From positions 1,798,001-1,862,000 of the forward strand of contig CM066300.1 of the NCBI GenBank assembly GCA_033807695.1: a stretch of 64,000 nt of DNA. Reading direction: 5' to 3'. The notes under the pieces are model-generated. The model ran no database searches. It was given only the letters and a program-made list of their open reading frames with translations, and was not told the origin of the DNA. The DNA is from Daedaleopsis sinensis (Eukaryota > Basidiomycota > Agaricomycetes > Polyporales > Polyporaceae). Made by a program: the position numbers and the translations under genes. Each line of letters begins with the position of its first letter. Within the stretch, counting starts at the first letter, position 1. Below, in pieces: positions 36,369 to 47,782 of the stretch.

Positions 36369-37712
36369 ATGACTTCCATGGACACCGATGAACTGCCTGT
36401 AGTTCTGCCATCGAGCACGACATCAGGTCTCTCTCTTGCTCTGTGCGGCCGTTGCGTCTCTGTCTATCGTACTCACCCACTCACCTGTCGTCCAGCCACC
36501 CTTTGCCCATCCTCAATATCTCTGAGCATCTCACGCGTCTCAAGCTACAAACAAAGAGCCGTCTACCTTTCGGTATGTTCATGAAAGCGCGCAATGTTTA
36601 AGTGACCAACATTCTCGGTACAGTTATCGGTGCGCTTCTCGGAACACAAACCGGCCGAGATGTCGAGATCGTGAACACCTTCGAGCTCGCGATGGAAGAT
36701 GACGGCGTGACTGTTGACCAGGGATTCCTAATCACGCGGAAAGAGCTGTGTCAGTTGTCAGAGACGCAATCGTATGTCAACTCTCGTTACTCAACCTGCC
36801 CACAGACAAACAAGTCTTCCCGTCTCTTGAATTCATCGGTTGGTATACTGTGGCGGAGCGACCTACTGCTAGCCACATTGCTCTTCATGAACAGGTACGC
36901 TGCCGCTGTTGCGTTAGCTTCTTGCTGCTTACGCCAGAGTCGCAGTTCACCGCCTATAGTTCGACGCCACTCCTCCTGATTATGCAGCCTTCCACAGTAT
37001 TCGCGGCGGCATCTGACGCCTCAGGGCAATCTTTGCCCCTCAAAGCATACGAACCTACTATTGAGATGCGCGATCGCAAATCTCGGTCGGTGTTCATAGA
37101 AGCGACATATTCCGTCGAGACTGGTGAAGCGGAACGTATCGCAGTCGATTGGACAGCGAAAGGAGGTTCGGGAGGCACCAGTCGTAAGTTAGTCTCACGA
37201 GTCGTCCCGAATATCTGCTCACCTGGTCGTAGTGGAGTCACACCTACAGACACAACGCGCGGCGGTCAAGATGTTGCACGACCGTATCATGTTATTGGTG
37301 AAGTATGTCACCGATGTGATCACAGGTATGTGCCTCACCAAACCACTGTTTGCGTTCGAACCTACTCACTAGGTGATCTCGTAGGGTCTGCGAGGAAAGA
37401 TCACGCGACATTGAGAGCACTCTCCGCGTTGATTGCGTCTTTGCCCGCCAGCGAAAACAAGGAATTCCGAGAAGAGTTTGACACCGAATACGAGGACGTG
37501 CAATTGACGGCATACCTTGCTACTCTCACCAAGTCGGCGAACATCCTCAATGAAGTATGTTCCCTTCACTCACTCTCCTCTTCTTACCTGACATTCTTTT
37601 GCAGCTGGTGGATAGGCATATTGTCTTGACATCTTCCAATCAGGAGAGGTCAGGCGGTCCTCGACGACGAGGCATGATGGGTCGTCCGACAGATTTCGAC
37701 CGCTTCCACTAG
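36369..37712 (+). CDS. CSN6: COP9 signalosome subunit 6
   Basis: Scaffold MPN-domain subunit of the COP9 signalosome, which deneddylates cullins. Eight exons: 36369-36442, 36496-36572, 36603-36749, 36806-36894, 36946-37183, 37233-37325, 37385-37554, 37605-37712 (331 aa). The MPN domain runs HPLPILNISEHLTRLK, VIGALLGTQTGRDVEIVNTFEL, ITRKELYKQVFPSLEFIGWY, STPLLLIMQP and EAERIAVDW. It lacks the EXnHXHX10D zinc site, as expected for CSN6 rather than CSN5. The C-terminal helices (AAVKMLHDRIMLLVKYVTDV, ALSALIASLP, LTKSANILNELVDRHIV) match the family. The protein ends in a Gly/Arg-rich tail. It could be confused with eIF3f, but the core sequence fits CSN6 better. Confidence 0.93.
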
Positions 37713-38362
37713 CTGTCAAATCCCAAATTCTTCTACTGTCCGTTAGGTCGGGATCTGACGGAGTATTTCGTAAGTTGCAGCATCCTATCTTGAAGTTGTA
37801 TCATGTTGTGTGCATTAGCAATCGTTGTCGCGCTGAGTTGAATGTATTTGTTCACCAAGGAGTTCCGTACGACGATACATCTCTCCGTCATGAAGGCAAT
37901 TGATACTTGGTATGTGCAAAAGGTTGAGCATACCTAGGACATGATCCAGTGCAGTTCAGTTAACCCCACACCCCTAAACTATCTGATTCGGGAATTGGTA
38001 GTAGGACAACAAGTGGGATGGTCATAATCCGGCCTGCTGTACTATACTTTATGTTGTGAGGTCCCGGTCATGGAAGCGCGATGTGTCCTCGGATAGTCCT
38101 ACCGTCTAACGACAATCTAGCTTAGCTAAACGTTGCCCGACGGCCTCCGGATCCAGCGGTCCGTGGGGTCTTGTATGTATTAACGTTGGCGTCTCGACCC
38201 GTCCCAGACCTGTCTCACTTGTTGCACTGGGCTTACCATTCCCAGGACCACATCCTTCCTCCTCCTGCTTGCGTGTCGTTCCCTCACTGTCGTGAGCAAG
38301 AGCAACTCTTTAAATCCGCAAGCGCAACCTAACCACGCATCTCCAGAAGAACATCCTCGAAG
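37713..38362. other. Intergenic, 650 nt
   Basis: Between CSN6 and the DUF4149 gene. No coding signal or clear regulatory element seen. Confidence 0.5.
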
Positions 38363-39169
38363 ATGGCGAAAGTTTCAACCCTCACCTGGTCCTCCTTCAC
38401 AGCGCTGTTCAGCGCACAGGGGGCCTACCAGGTCGGATACGCATGGCTATTTGGCATGAGTGAGTTTCATTCATGACTGCGAGAGCGTGATGATGTGAAC
38501 TGTCTCCATTTACAGCCCTATGGGTCACCTTCATCGGAGGTACGGTGCACTATCCATCCATTCGTGCAGTTTGCGCATGCTCCAACTTGCTGCTACAGGT
38601 ACCATCGCCTTCAAGTCTTTGCCTAGGCAGCAATTCGGCGCACTCCAGCATCGCACCTTCCCCATCTACTTCGCCATCAGCATTGCGCTCTCCTCGGGCC
38701 TGCTAGGGCTGTGGACCCTCAGTCATCCCGTCGTGTTGACACACTACCTCCAGCCGGCTGTCGCAGACGTCGCTCAGGCATATGCTCTCGCGGCGGTCGT
38801 GCTGTCTCAGTCGTTGAACCAGTTCGTGATTGGACCCCTGACGAGCAAGTGAGTGTTCAATCCATATAGATGAGGCAGTAGGGCTAGCGTTAACGGGGGG
38901 TCAGGACGATGTTCAAGCGTCACAGGCTGGAGAAGGAGGAGGGTAAGGCTTACAACGAGCCTGGGGTATGTTTGATAGTTATGGAGAGTGCGGGGTTGTC
39001 GCTTACAATGATGACCCACCAGGTTTCGGACAAGATGAAGGCGTTGAACAAGACGTTCGGCCAGCTTCACGGGGTGAGCTCGCTTGCGAACCTGACTGCC
39101 TTCCTCGCTGTGCTGTTCCACGGTTTATATATCGGTAACATCGGTGCGGGTATCAAGAGCATCTTCTAA
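38363..39169 (+). CDS. DUF4149/TMEM205-like membrane protein
   Basis: Small integral membrane protein of the DUF4149 (TMEM205-like) family; its molecular role is unknown. Five exons, 38363-38459, 38516-38539, 38599-38848, 38905-38965, 39023-39169 (192 aa). Four hydrophobic segments are visible: QVGYAWLFGMTLWVTFIGG, IYFAISIALSSGLLGLWTL, QAYALAAVVLSQSLNQFVI and SSLANLTAFLAVLFHGLYIG. A charged loop MFKRHRLEKEEGKAYNEPG separates the last two. The conserved FGALQHRTFPIYF and FKRHRLE motifs are as expected for the family. The 3' end faces the U2A' gene with about 160 nt between them. Confidence 0.85.
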
Positions 39170-39329
39170 GTTATGCAGTGTACTCTCTCGCACATGATCT
39201 TTGTTGCTGTCATCTAGTGTTTGCTCTGTATTCTTGGCTTGGAAATGGAGAAGCTCACAGGTTGATCGGAGTACAGTACCCTCGAAGGCACGGTCGAGAG
39301 CAAGAAAACATGATACATTATCGTACACT

Positions 39330-40234
39330 TCATGCACCGACAGAATCCATCCCAGGCATGAACCCTTCCCTCAGCATACGTTCCAACCTCCGGATCTCCT
39401 CCACAGAGGTCGCGCGGGCGATCGCTTCCCGGACCTTGTCTGCCTCTTCTTTCGACATGAGTCTGCCAGCTTTCCCTTGTGTCGCAGGCTTGGGCTCGTC
39501 GGTCGTGACAGGCGGTTTTGACGAGTGTGTTGACACGGTCTGCGCGATGGTGGTCGCGAGTTGTGTGGGGAGGTTGTCCGCGGTCAGGAAGAGTGCCTTT
39601 GCGGCCTGTCGTTCCTGTAGACGCATATGACGTGAGAAAGTGGGATCGTTATACGGAGTGTTGTAACGTACCTTGTCACGAATCCTTTGGAAGTCCAACA
39701 CCCTCAAGTTGGGCACGCGCCACGCGAGCCATTCCCGGTACCACTTCTTCTCCTGCACGGGATTCCCTAGCAGGGACAGATATTGGAGGGACTTGACATC
39801 CTTCAGAGGTTCGAGGTCTCCGAGCTCAGTGATGTTGTTGTTCGTGAGGACGAGGGTCGTCAAATTCGGCACAGACAGGTGCAAGGAGGGTGAGATGGAG
39901 GATATTCGGTTGTTCGCAAGTAGGAGCGTGCGAAGGCGACGGAGGAGAGGGATGTTCCCTAGAACGATGATCGAATTGTCCGTAAAATCTATACAGTCAT
40001 TTTGATCCTGCACGCACAGAATCAGCCGTGCAATTCGAGGCCGACGGTGAACGGAGACAGACCTTGGTGATTCCAAGATTTTCGATGGCGGGGATGGTGC
40101 ATCCTGTGAGCCCAAACTCTAGTGAGCGATTCAAGGCGGCGCACGCGCAACGCACCTCTGAGGTCGAGCTGCCTCTCTTTTATGGGGTTGAGGTGGGACG
40201 GGACGGTCTGGATGAGCTCGGGCGTAAGCTTCAT
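39330..40234 (-). CDS. LEA1: U2 snRNP component A' (Lea1)
   Basis: Leucine-rich-repeat protein of the U2 snRNP that pairs with U2B'' in branch-site recognition. Four exons (minus strand): 40156-40234, 40063-40103, 39672-40007, 39330-39614 (246 aa). The start MKLTPELIQTVPSHLNPIKE and the motif LDLRGCTIPAIENLG are characteristic. The LRRs follow (LRRLRTLLLANNRISSI, LTTLVLTNNNITELGDLEPL, LQYLSLLGNPV) with the C-terminal cap YREWLAWRVPNLRVLDFQRI. The tail is Thr/Pro/Lys-rich and ends in helix KVREAIARATSVEEIRRLER. Its start lies only about 165 nt from the divergent SAC1 start. Confidence 0.94.
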
Positions 40235-40399
40235 GGCGGTCGAGCGCGAACCAACGACCTCGAATGAATTCCGAATCTGGTAGCCTCGCGCACGCGTGGC
40301 GCGCAATCACGCCTCTGACGCGCCGCGCTGCCTCTCGTTGGAACTGTTGTCTATCGCCACACTCTCCTGTCCTTCTGCATCTCTCTCTCTTCTCGCGTC

Positions 40400-43160
40400 A
40401 TGAAGCCTCTGCACCAGAGATTGAACCTGTACGTTTCTGCACTTGCTTGTTCTACTCAGGCTGATATAGAGCTGTCCGGGTGCAGGTACATAGATGGGAA
40501 TGAGACGTATACATTCGTCCCAGTGGAACCCGTCGGGGCGCGGTCTCTGACAATATACCGGAACTCGGGGGACATTGTGCTGAATGGTGAGCCAACCGTC
40601 CTTGAACCAAGACGTGCATTCTCAGCTACATCGTAGCACCAAACACCCCTCTATCCGCCAATGCTGAACGCTCGGTGAAGACGATATATGGTATCTACGG
40701 GATGATTACATTGGCAATGTGTACGCACTTCTCCCTTTCCGCTCTCTGTAGCGTCAGGCTTACGCCCTAGCTAGCGGAATACATTATTGTCATCACGGGC
40801 CGTGAACTACGCGGGCACCTAATGAGGCAAAACATCTATCGCGCCACGGAATACGACATCCTTCCCTTGAACCCAGACGTCTCGGTGCAGCATCCTCCAA
40901 ACGCAGTCGAGGCCCACCTCCTGGCTCTTGTACGCTCGCACTTGCAGGGCGGTACATTCTACTTCAGCTATGCTTGGGACATCACGAGGAGACTGCAGGG
41001 GCAGTGGGCTACCTTGCAGCAAGACACAGACAAACCGCTTTGGGAGATTGTGAGTGCTGGCTTTCTCATAGTCATCTGTTACCGAGCTCAACGTGTTCTC
41101 AAGGCTGATGACAGATTCTTCTGGAACAAGTATGCGTCGTATTTCACCGTCGTCCCTCCGCTTCGACCCTGACCACACTCGCCCAGGTTCCTGCACAACC
41201 GGTTCATAGATATCACATCTACGAACCCGGACCAGAATGTATGTGCCTGACAATGCTAACTTTGCTGCGCTTACACTTAACAACTTGACGTATAGCTCAG
41301 TGCTTACATCCTCCCCGTCATATATGGCAGTGCGTCGCCTCCCGTCTGTGCTGCGTCTACCCTGGCTTGCGGTGTCTCATCTGTTCTTTCATCGCAGCGT
41401 TCGACATCCGCCCTGTGCGCATCAGCATCTATCAAATGCGCCTCTGCCTCATCAGCCGGAGGTCTCGATATCGCGCCGGTACCCGATACTTCCGACGTGG
41501 AATCGACGCGGAGGGGCATGTCGCGAACTTCAACGAGACCGAACAAATCCTGCTCGTCGGCGATGAGTCGGGAACCCAGCTCAGCTTCGTTCAGATTCGT
41601 GGCAGCATACCGGTGTACTGGGCAGAGGTCAATACCCTGCGATACAAGCCCGACGTGCAGATCATGGAACTTCAAGATACTGTATGCGTGTCACTTACTG
41701 GAAACGAGTCCCTCTGACTGGTGATATAGGTCGACGCGCTGCGCGCCCACTTGCAAGACAACTCGAATTATTATGGCAAACAAAGCTTGGTCAACTTGGT
41801 CAATCACAAAGGGCATGAGAAGCCGGTCAAGGAGGCCTTTGAAAAGTATATGGCTCTGGTGAGGTTGATGCGAGTTGCGCGTTGTTATCGTCACTCAATG
41901 GTGCCAATGTTTCAGGCGAACATGCCGAAAGCCAAGTACGAGTATTTCGATTTCCATACTGAATGCAAGAACATGCGGTGGGATCGTATCAGCGTCCTGA
42001 TTGCAAAGCTCGAGGAAGACTTGATCGAACAAGGGTCAGAACCGTCTCAGATGGTTATTTATACCTTGCGCTCATCGGCTCAAATAGATATTTCCATCTG
42101 GACTCCAACAAGCCGGAGCCAGTGAAGCTGCAGACGGGCGTTGTGCGGACGAATTGCATGGACAACCTCGACCGCACAAACGTAGCGCAGTCGGCCATCG
42201 CGAAATGGATGCTGAACCGTCAGCTGAAGGAGCTCCGCGTCATCCAAGAGAACGACACCATTGACAACTACGATGATCTTATTCGAGACTTCCGTGAAAG
42301 TGCGTCCTCTGTTCAGCTAGTTCCGGGTGCCCATTTACAAACGTTCTCCTGCAGTGTGGGCGGATCATGCAAACAATATTTCAATAGCCTACAGCGGCAC
42401 TGGTGCGCTCAAAACCGACTTCACCCGCACGGGCAAGCGAACCCGCAAGGGACTCGTGGAGGACGGCTGGAACTCGGTGATGCGATACCTCAAAAATAAC
42501 TTCTTCGACGGGGCGCGCCAGGTGAGCGCATTCCAGACGGCCTGCCGGAGGCTCGAGACTGATCTACCGCGAAAAATAGGATGCGTTTGACCTGATGACA
42601 GGCGCATGGTGGCCACGTCGGGGATGGAACCCCACCACGCTCGTCGTCGACCGCAGGCCGCTCATCATACGTGCCGTGAGTACCGACAGGTCCCGAACAT
42701 GCGGCGACGTCCAGTTACTCATCCCTTCATACAGCCCCCCTACATCCTATACTTCTCCTTGTTCATGATATGTGCTGGCATGACGCTTCCCCGCACGTCC
42801 GGTACGGTTTGGCGTGTCCTGTTCAGCGTGCATCATCTGACGACCGCTCCAGACTACTCCCTGTTCTACTACTTCCTGCTGTGGTTCTCGATGGCCTTCA
42901 TCTCCATGGTATTCATCGTCCTCCACGGCATCCAATACGTCAACTGGCCCCGTCTCCAGCCGCCCACAGACATCATCTACTACGAGGGGCCGGGGTATCG
43001 GTCTGGACATAAGGGGAAAGGCCTCGGTTTCCCCGCGCTCGACAAGCTCACGGCAGGCGCAACAGCACAGGCGAAGATGCTCGCGGAGCAGCAACACCAG
43101 CGTGTGAGGAGTAAGAGGCTGAATGAGATCGAGATGGGCACCAAGGAGCGAGTTGATTGA
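40400..43160 (+). CDS. SAC1: SAC1-type phosphoinositide phosphatase
   Basis: ER/Golgi phosphatidylinositol-4-phosphate phosphatase. Fourteen exons: 40400-40428, 40486-40586, 40637-40720, 40775-41049, 41104-41129, 41187-41238, 41296-41329, 41398-41681, 41730-41858, 41916-42034, 42088-42299, 42355-42521, 42580-42675, 42735-43160 (677 aa). The SAC domain shows [62 protein letters not shown] and the catalytic CX5R in [35 protein letters not shown] and [20 protein letters not shown] follow. Two C-terminal TM helices ([14 protein letters not shown] and [20 protein letters not shown]) anchor it as in yeast Sac1. The tail ends in a basic [15 protein letters not shown], lacking an obvious KKXX signal. 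The 10-residue first exon was chosen because it makes the split LYIDGNETY continuous. Confidence 0.94.
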
Positions 43161-43514
43161 GTTCTGTGCGTTTGTCACGGTATTCGACTTTTGTCTGGAT
43201 TGTACATGGGACAGGCCTCGTAATATGCGAACGCTATATATGTCGATTACTCTATGTATCTTCGATAATCGCATGACTGTTGCGAGGTGCCTCTGGTTTT
43301 CTGCCTGTTCACCGCTACATATTTCTTGGGCGAAAGTACTTATGAACATATGCATGTTGCATGCTAGTGCCAACTTCAACCAAGGCCGCAAGCTGAGCGC
43401 CACGCCACAGCGGAGTTGTAAATGGGAGCGCGACAACTCCGACCAATCTTCCCGTGATAGGACGCGCTCGCGAAGACAGAATTTTACCCATCGTACCCCT
43501 CTACAACAACCGCC
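43161..43514. other. Intergenic between SAC1 and SET-like gene
   Basis: About 350 nt; no gene or clear element seen. Confidence 0.5.
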
Positions 43515-44689
43515 ATGAGCAGCAAAGGTGTAAAACGCGGGTCCCCCGGCGCAGACTCAGAGAAGAACCCTCTCGGCGATGTCGACCTCAGCGACCAGGA
43601 GGCCATCAAGCTCCAGGCCATCCAAAAGGACATCGCCCGCGTCGAGCTCGCGCTCGGTACGTCCATTCTTCGATTGTTCAACCACCCTGCTACCCCAGCG
43701 CCTCCCTCCCCTCCTTTCCTTCCTTGTGTGCTTGTCCTGTATGGAGTTGAGAGCTTACTTGGGTCGCGTCGCGTCTGTCTCTGTCCCGCAGAGCGCCGCG
43801 CGCAGGAAAAGATGCTGCCCGTGTACGAGAAGCGGCGCGCGGTCGTGAAGGCTATCAACAAGTTCTGGGCCGTCGCGCTCATGAACCACTCCATGGTCGC
43901 CGTGCACGCGCAGCACAACTCGGACCAAGCGGCGCTGAGCTACCTGGAGGACCTGTGGATCGTGCGCGACCCCGCCGAGTCGCGGTGCTTCACGCTCGAG
44001 TTTGTGAGTGTCGGATTCTGCTGGACACCCCTGCGTTGCGTTGCGTTGCGTGCCTCGCGCCGACTGGGTTGCTGACGGCTTTGGGGGCTGCAGTACTTCA
44101 AAGAGAACCCGTACTTCTCGAACACGGTACTGAAGAAGGAGTACAAGTTCGTGCCGCCACCTGTGGAGACTGAGGACAAGGCGGACGAGAACGGGATCAC
44201 GGAGGCGATGCTGGAGTTCTCTTGGGAGCGGGACGTCGAGCCCCAGGTATGTTCTGTGGTTTCCAGCACCGTTGAGGCGAAGCAATGACTGAGGATGTCA
44301 ATACAGGCAACGAAGATTGACTGGAAGGACGAGTCGAAAAACCTGACGAAGGCGCACCCGCGTGTAATCGAGGAGGATGACGGCGACCTGCCGGTGGAAG
44401 GAGGCAGCTTCTTCAACTTTTTCGAGGTCGCGCAGGACCCGTTCGACGTGAGTTATATTCGTTTTGCGCTCTGCCGGAGTTATTCTTATACTGATACGCG
44501 GCCCGTGTGGCATAGCTTGGGGTGACAATCGCAAACGATGTTTTCCCGGAGGCGATCGAGTACTTCCTCGGGCAGGCCGGGGGCGACGACCTGGACAGCG
44601 ACGAGGAGGACGAGGATGAGGAGGACGACGAGGACGAGGACGAGATTGACCTGGAGAAGCCGCGGACGAAAAAGGCGAAGAATGTGTAG
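43515..44689 (+). CDS. NAP/SET-family histone chaperone (Vps75/SET-like)
   Basis: Nuclear histone chaperone of the nucleosome-assembly family. Five exons, 43515-43656, 43792-44003, 44094-44246, 44307-44447, 44516-44689 (273 aa). An N-terminal dimerisation helix (LSDQEAIKLQAIQKDIARVE...KMLPVYEKRRAVVKAINKFW) leads into the NAP fold: YLEDLWIVRDP, YFKENPYFSNTVLKKEYKF and FFNFFEVAQDP. The C-terminus is a long Asp/Glu tract (residues about 238-262) ending in KPRTKKAKNV, the classical SET acidic tail followed here by a possible nuclear localisation signal. Its shorter length and KFWAVALMNHSMV helix favour SET/TAF-I over NAP1. Confidence 0.9.
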
Positions 44690-45023
44690 AGGGTGCGTTC
44701 CGATCTGCCTAGGGGGAATTACAAGTACGATACTAGCGCTTGTGCCGAGTTGCCGTGTCCCTCGAAAATGGGACGCGGATGCTGCTATATATATCTGAGT
44801 GTGGATTGGACGGCTAAAAGTGGAGGATGGACGCGCACTGGGTCACTGATCGCGCTCACTCCCTCCTTTGTTTGCAAATGCTTGTCTCCACAGAAGTCCT
44901 CATATTCCCTCCGTCCCCGACGCCCTCTTCCTCTTCTCACCCCAATCTCTCCGTCGACCACCAACTTAAGCTCGACGGCGCACACTACTCCGCTCACGTC
45001 CAGGACAACACGCTCATTACTGC
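44690..45023. other. Intergenic between SET-like gene and chitin deacetylase
   Basis: About 330 nt holding the SET-like 3' end and the chitin deacetylase promoter. The only notable element is TATATATAT at 44786-44794. Confidence 0.5.
44786..44794 (+). promoter_or_regulatory. Possible TATA element upstream of chitin deacetylase
   Basis: TATATATAT about 230 nt upstream of the chitin deacetylase start. The distance is long for a TATA box, so either the leader is long or this belongs to the SET-like 3' region. Confidence 0.25.
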
Positions 45024-46575
45024 ATGGCCATGAAGATCTTCCTCGCCTCCGCGCTCGCCCTCCCCGCCATCGTCTCCGCCCACGACGTGCGGGAGAACCA
45101 CCGCGTTCGCCAGGCTCAAGCCGCAGCAAGTGGTGTCTCTGCCTCTAGCGGTGTCTCTGCCTCTGCTCCTGCCACTGCTGCCCCTGCGACCTCGGCCGTC
45201 TCGCTCACCTTCACGCTTGCGTCCACGAACCCGACTGCGCTGCCCCTGTCCGCGATCGTGTCCGGAGCTTCTTCGCAGCCAACTGTTGCCGCTACCACGA
45301 CTTTCGCAGGCGGAGTCACACCCACGTTCCTGCCGAGTGCCCCCGCATTGCCTGACAGTACGTCTGCCTTGATGTCCACCTAGACTGAGCTAACCTCCGA
45401 GCCAGTTTCCAAGATCCTCCCCTCTTCATATCCTCCCCTCGACAAGCCCCCGCCGACGGACTCTGCCGAGGTCGCTGCGTGGAAGGATGAGGTCGCGAAG
45501 TCTGGTGTTACCATTCCAAACATCGCCCCGACTGTGGCTGGTGGATGTCCCGCCAACCTTCAGGCTGTAGCCGATACTAGCCGTTGCTGGTGGACCTGCA
45601 CAGGCTGTGCCGCAGATGATGATGTCACCGAGTGCCCCGACAAGATGACCTGGGGTCTCACTTACGACGATGGCCCCGCTCTCTACACGGGCAATCTGCT
45701 CAACTACCTCGATCAGCAGAAGCTCAAGGCCACCTTCTTTGTTGTCGGTTCTCGTGCGATCTCGTACCCTGCTCTCCTGCAGGAGGAGTATATGGCACAG
45801 CACCAAATCGCAGTCCACACATGGAGCCATCCCTCGATGACTACGTTGAGCAATGATGAGATCATCGCCGAGTTGGGTTGGAGCAGGAAGATCATCAAGG
45901 ATGTTCTCGGGGTAACTCCGACGTACTGGCGTCCGCCTTTCGGGGACGTCGACAACCGTGTGCGTGCTATTGCGAAGGCTATGGGTTTGAAGACCTCCAT
46001 CTGGACCCGTATCAGCGCGCAGGCTACATTCGACACTGGCGGTCAGTGCTCTGCTTGTACTGAACCCCTATGGAAACTGAACCCTATACTCTATCATAGA
46101 CTTCGACATTGCCGGCGGTCTTACCTCCTCGACCCAGGTTCTCAACAACTGGGAAAACATCATCGGGAACGCGACTACCATCAACACCGGCTTCATCGTC
46201 CTTGAGCACGATCTTTTCCAGCAAACCGTGGAGATTGCGATGGACTACATCCTTCCTGACGCCCTCGCACACCAGCCCCCGTTCAAGATCGAGCCTATCA
46301 TTTCGTGCCTGAACGAGCCTCTAGGCAATGCATACGTTGAGACGTCCAACAACTCGAGCTCCAGCAGTGGTTGTGAGTGCATCATCTGTCCATGCGTGCA
46401 TGGAGACTAACAACCATCTCTGTTCGCAGCGAGCGGCTCTGGCGCGCAGAGCACGGGCGGCAGCGGCTCCGGCGCAGACTCGAAAAACAGCGCGATGAGA
46501 GCGGTTGCTTCCTCTCAGTCAATGCTTGCGGTGGCACTCGCCCTCGTCGCCGGCGCAGCAGCCCTTTTCCTTTAA
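45024..46575 (+). CDS. Chitin deacetylase (CE4), secreted and probably GPI-anchored
   Basis: Carbohydrate esterase family 4 enzyme converting chitin to chitosan at the cell wall. Four exons, 45024-45357, 45406-46041, 46100-46372, 46430-46575 (462 aa). A signal peptide (IFLASALALPAIVSAHD) is followed by a Ser/Ala/Thr/Pro-rich region to about residue 110. A Cys-containing segment (CPANLQAVADTSRCWWTCTG) precedes the NodB domain. NodB motifs: TYDDGP (motif 1), HTWSHPSMTTLS (metal-binding His motif 2), RPPFGDVDNRVR (motif 3) and VLEHDLFQQTV (motif 5). The Ser/Gly-rich C-terminus ends in a hydrophobic tail (MLAVALALVAGAAALFL), the usual GPI-attachment signal. Two Met codons are possible starts (45024 and 45030); they differ by two residues. 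It converges tail-to-tail with the GH72 gene. Confidence 0.95.
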
Positions 46576-47147
46576 GGAGGCGTATCTGCCGGCAGCATCC
46601 TGTGCGCACCGATACCACGACGTTAGATTGACGTCCTGGCCTGTGGTATCGTCCTGACCGTCTGATCTGATATGGCATACCACTACTACTAATGTACATA
46701 CCATTTGTCTACCATCTACCATCCACCATCTCATTCACGCCTACATGCTTGGCTTGTTGTTTCCCCAGTACACTTCATTTCACCTCCTACCATACTTATC
46801 ACATTTGACAACGGACTTTGCCATTACTTACTAGCTAGCTACTTACGAACTTGCCCTCGAACATGCTTGTGCTCCAGATGTCGAATTACAGCTGTACGCA
46901 CGCTGACCTTCGTTTTGCAACCGCTCGCTGCCTCCTATATTCCGAACTCCGCGTGTGCTTTCGGGTTGTTTTTCGGGCCTGGGTTCGGACCAGCCCATAG
47001 GCTGAAGTTCGAGGTTTCGGACGTATACTAGTCGGTCCAGCTTCATTGCAATTGCCACTACCCTGGTCCAGCTGCGGTCGGGTGTCACAGCGATGCAAAA
47101 GTCATCTGGTTCAAAAGCGCCGTTGAATACTTCCACCTACGCACTGT

Positions 47148-47157
47148 AACGTTCTTG
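47148..47157. repeat. Left target-site duplication of the MITE
   Basis: AACGTTCTTG, identical to the 10 bases at 47330-47339 that follow the element. Confidence 0.85.
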
Positions 47158-47329
47158 TAGTCTCGTATCCAGCCGGATAGGTGTGTCTCAAAGAGGCAAC
47201 GGGAACGAGAAAGAGACATGTCTCTGTTTCGTTCCCGTTGCCTTACATATCGAGACACGCCTTAACCCATGTCTCTTTCTCGTTCCCGTTGCCTCTTTGA
47301 GACACACCTATCCGGCTGGTGACGAGACT
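47158..47329. mobile_element. Foldback MITE, probably Mutator-like
   Basis: A 172-bp non-coding element whose ends are long inverted repeats. The left arm 47159-47220 and the right arm 47268-47329 are each 62 nt and pair at 60 of 62 positions, with a 47-nt centre. The centre itself begins with a degenerate second copy of the right-arm sequence (47216-47242 resembles 47268-47293 with two differences). The element is flanked on both sides by AACGTTCTTG, a 10-bp perfect target-site duplication. Long terminal inverted repeats with a 9-10 bp duplication are typical of Mutator/MULE-derived MITEs; hAT would give 8 bp, Tc1 TA, Harbinger 3 bp. No transposase is encoded. The near-identity of the arms and the perfect duplication suggest a fairly recent insertion. 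Confidence 0.85.
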
Positions 47330-47339
47330 AACGTTCTTG
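47330..47339. repeat. Right target-site duplication of the MITE
   Basis: AACGTTCTTG, the direct copy of the bases preceding the element. Confidence 0.85.
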
Positions 47340-47782
47340 GCCTCCCAGAGGTTCCGATGGCATCGGTACATACTAAAAGAATGCAGCGACTCATGACATA
47401 CCTTCAAATTTCAAAGGCGGATCAAGAGCATTCCGGCCCCAACTCGCGAGCGTTACGCAAGGACCAGCAACTCTGGAGCAAGCGATGGAGAGAAGCAAAA
47501 GAAGCGGCTGCAGCGTGGGCTCGTACCGCAGACGTACGAGACCAGTCACCACAGCCGGCTCGTACTAAGAGCGTTAATAGGAAAATGCAGCTATGTGTAC
47601 GATGTGTAGGGGTATGCATAATAGTGTCAGAGGGGCTGTCCATTGTCCGTTAGATTCGCGTACACATACACCGCGCGCCGAGCGTTCGAGAACCGGGCGG
47701 GAGATACGTTCGTCGTCATGTCACTGTCCAAAGGTCGGACTGGCAGGGGCAGGGGCAGGGAGCACTAGGACGAGCACGGCGC

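Larger units (their letters stand above)
46576..47782. other. Convergent intergenic region containing a MITE
   Basis: About 1.2 kb between the chitin deacetylase and GH72 stop codons. It contains the foldback element described separately. An open minus-strand stretch at 46843-47136 and a plus-strand stretch at about 47340-47653 look mildly coding-like, but neither can be built into a gene with a start and splice sites. Confidence 0.5.

Noticed and set aside
47183..47653. 156-codon plus-strand frame across the MITE
   Set aside because: It starts with GTG inside the element and changes character at the insertion boundary, so it is a chance fusion of MITE and flank.
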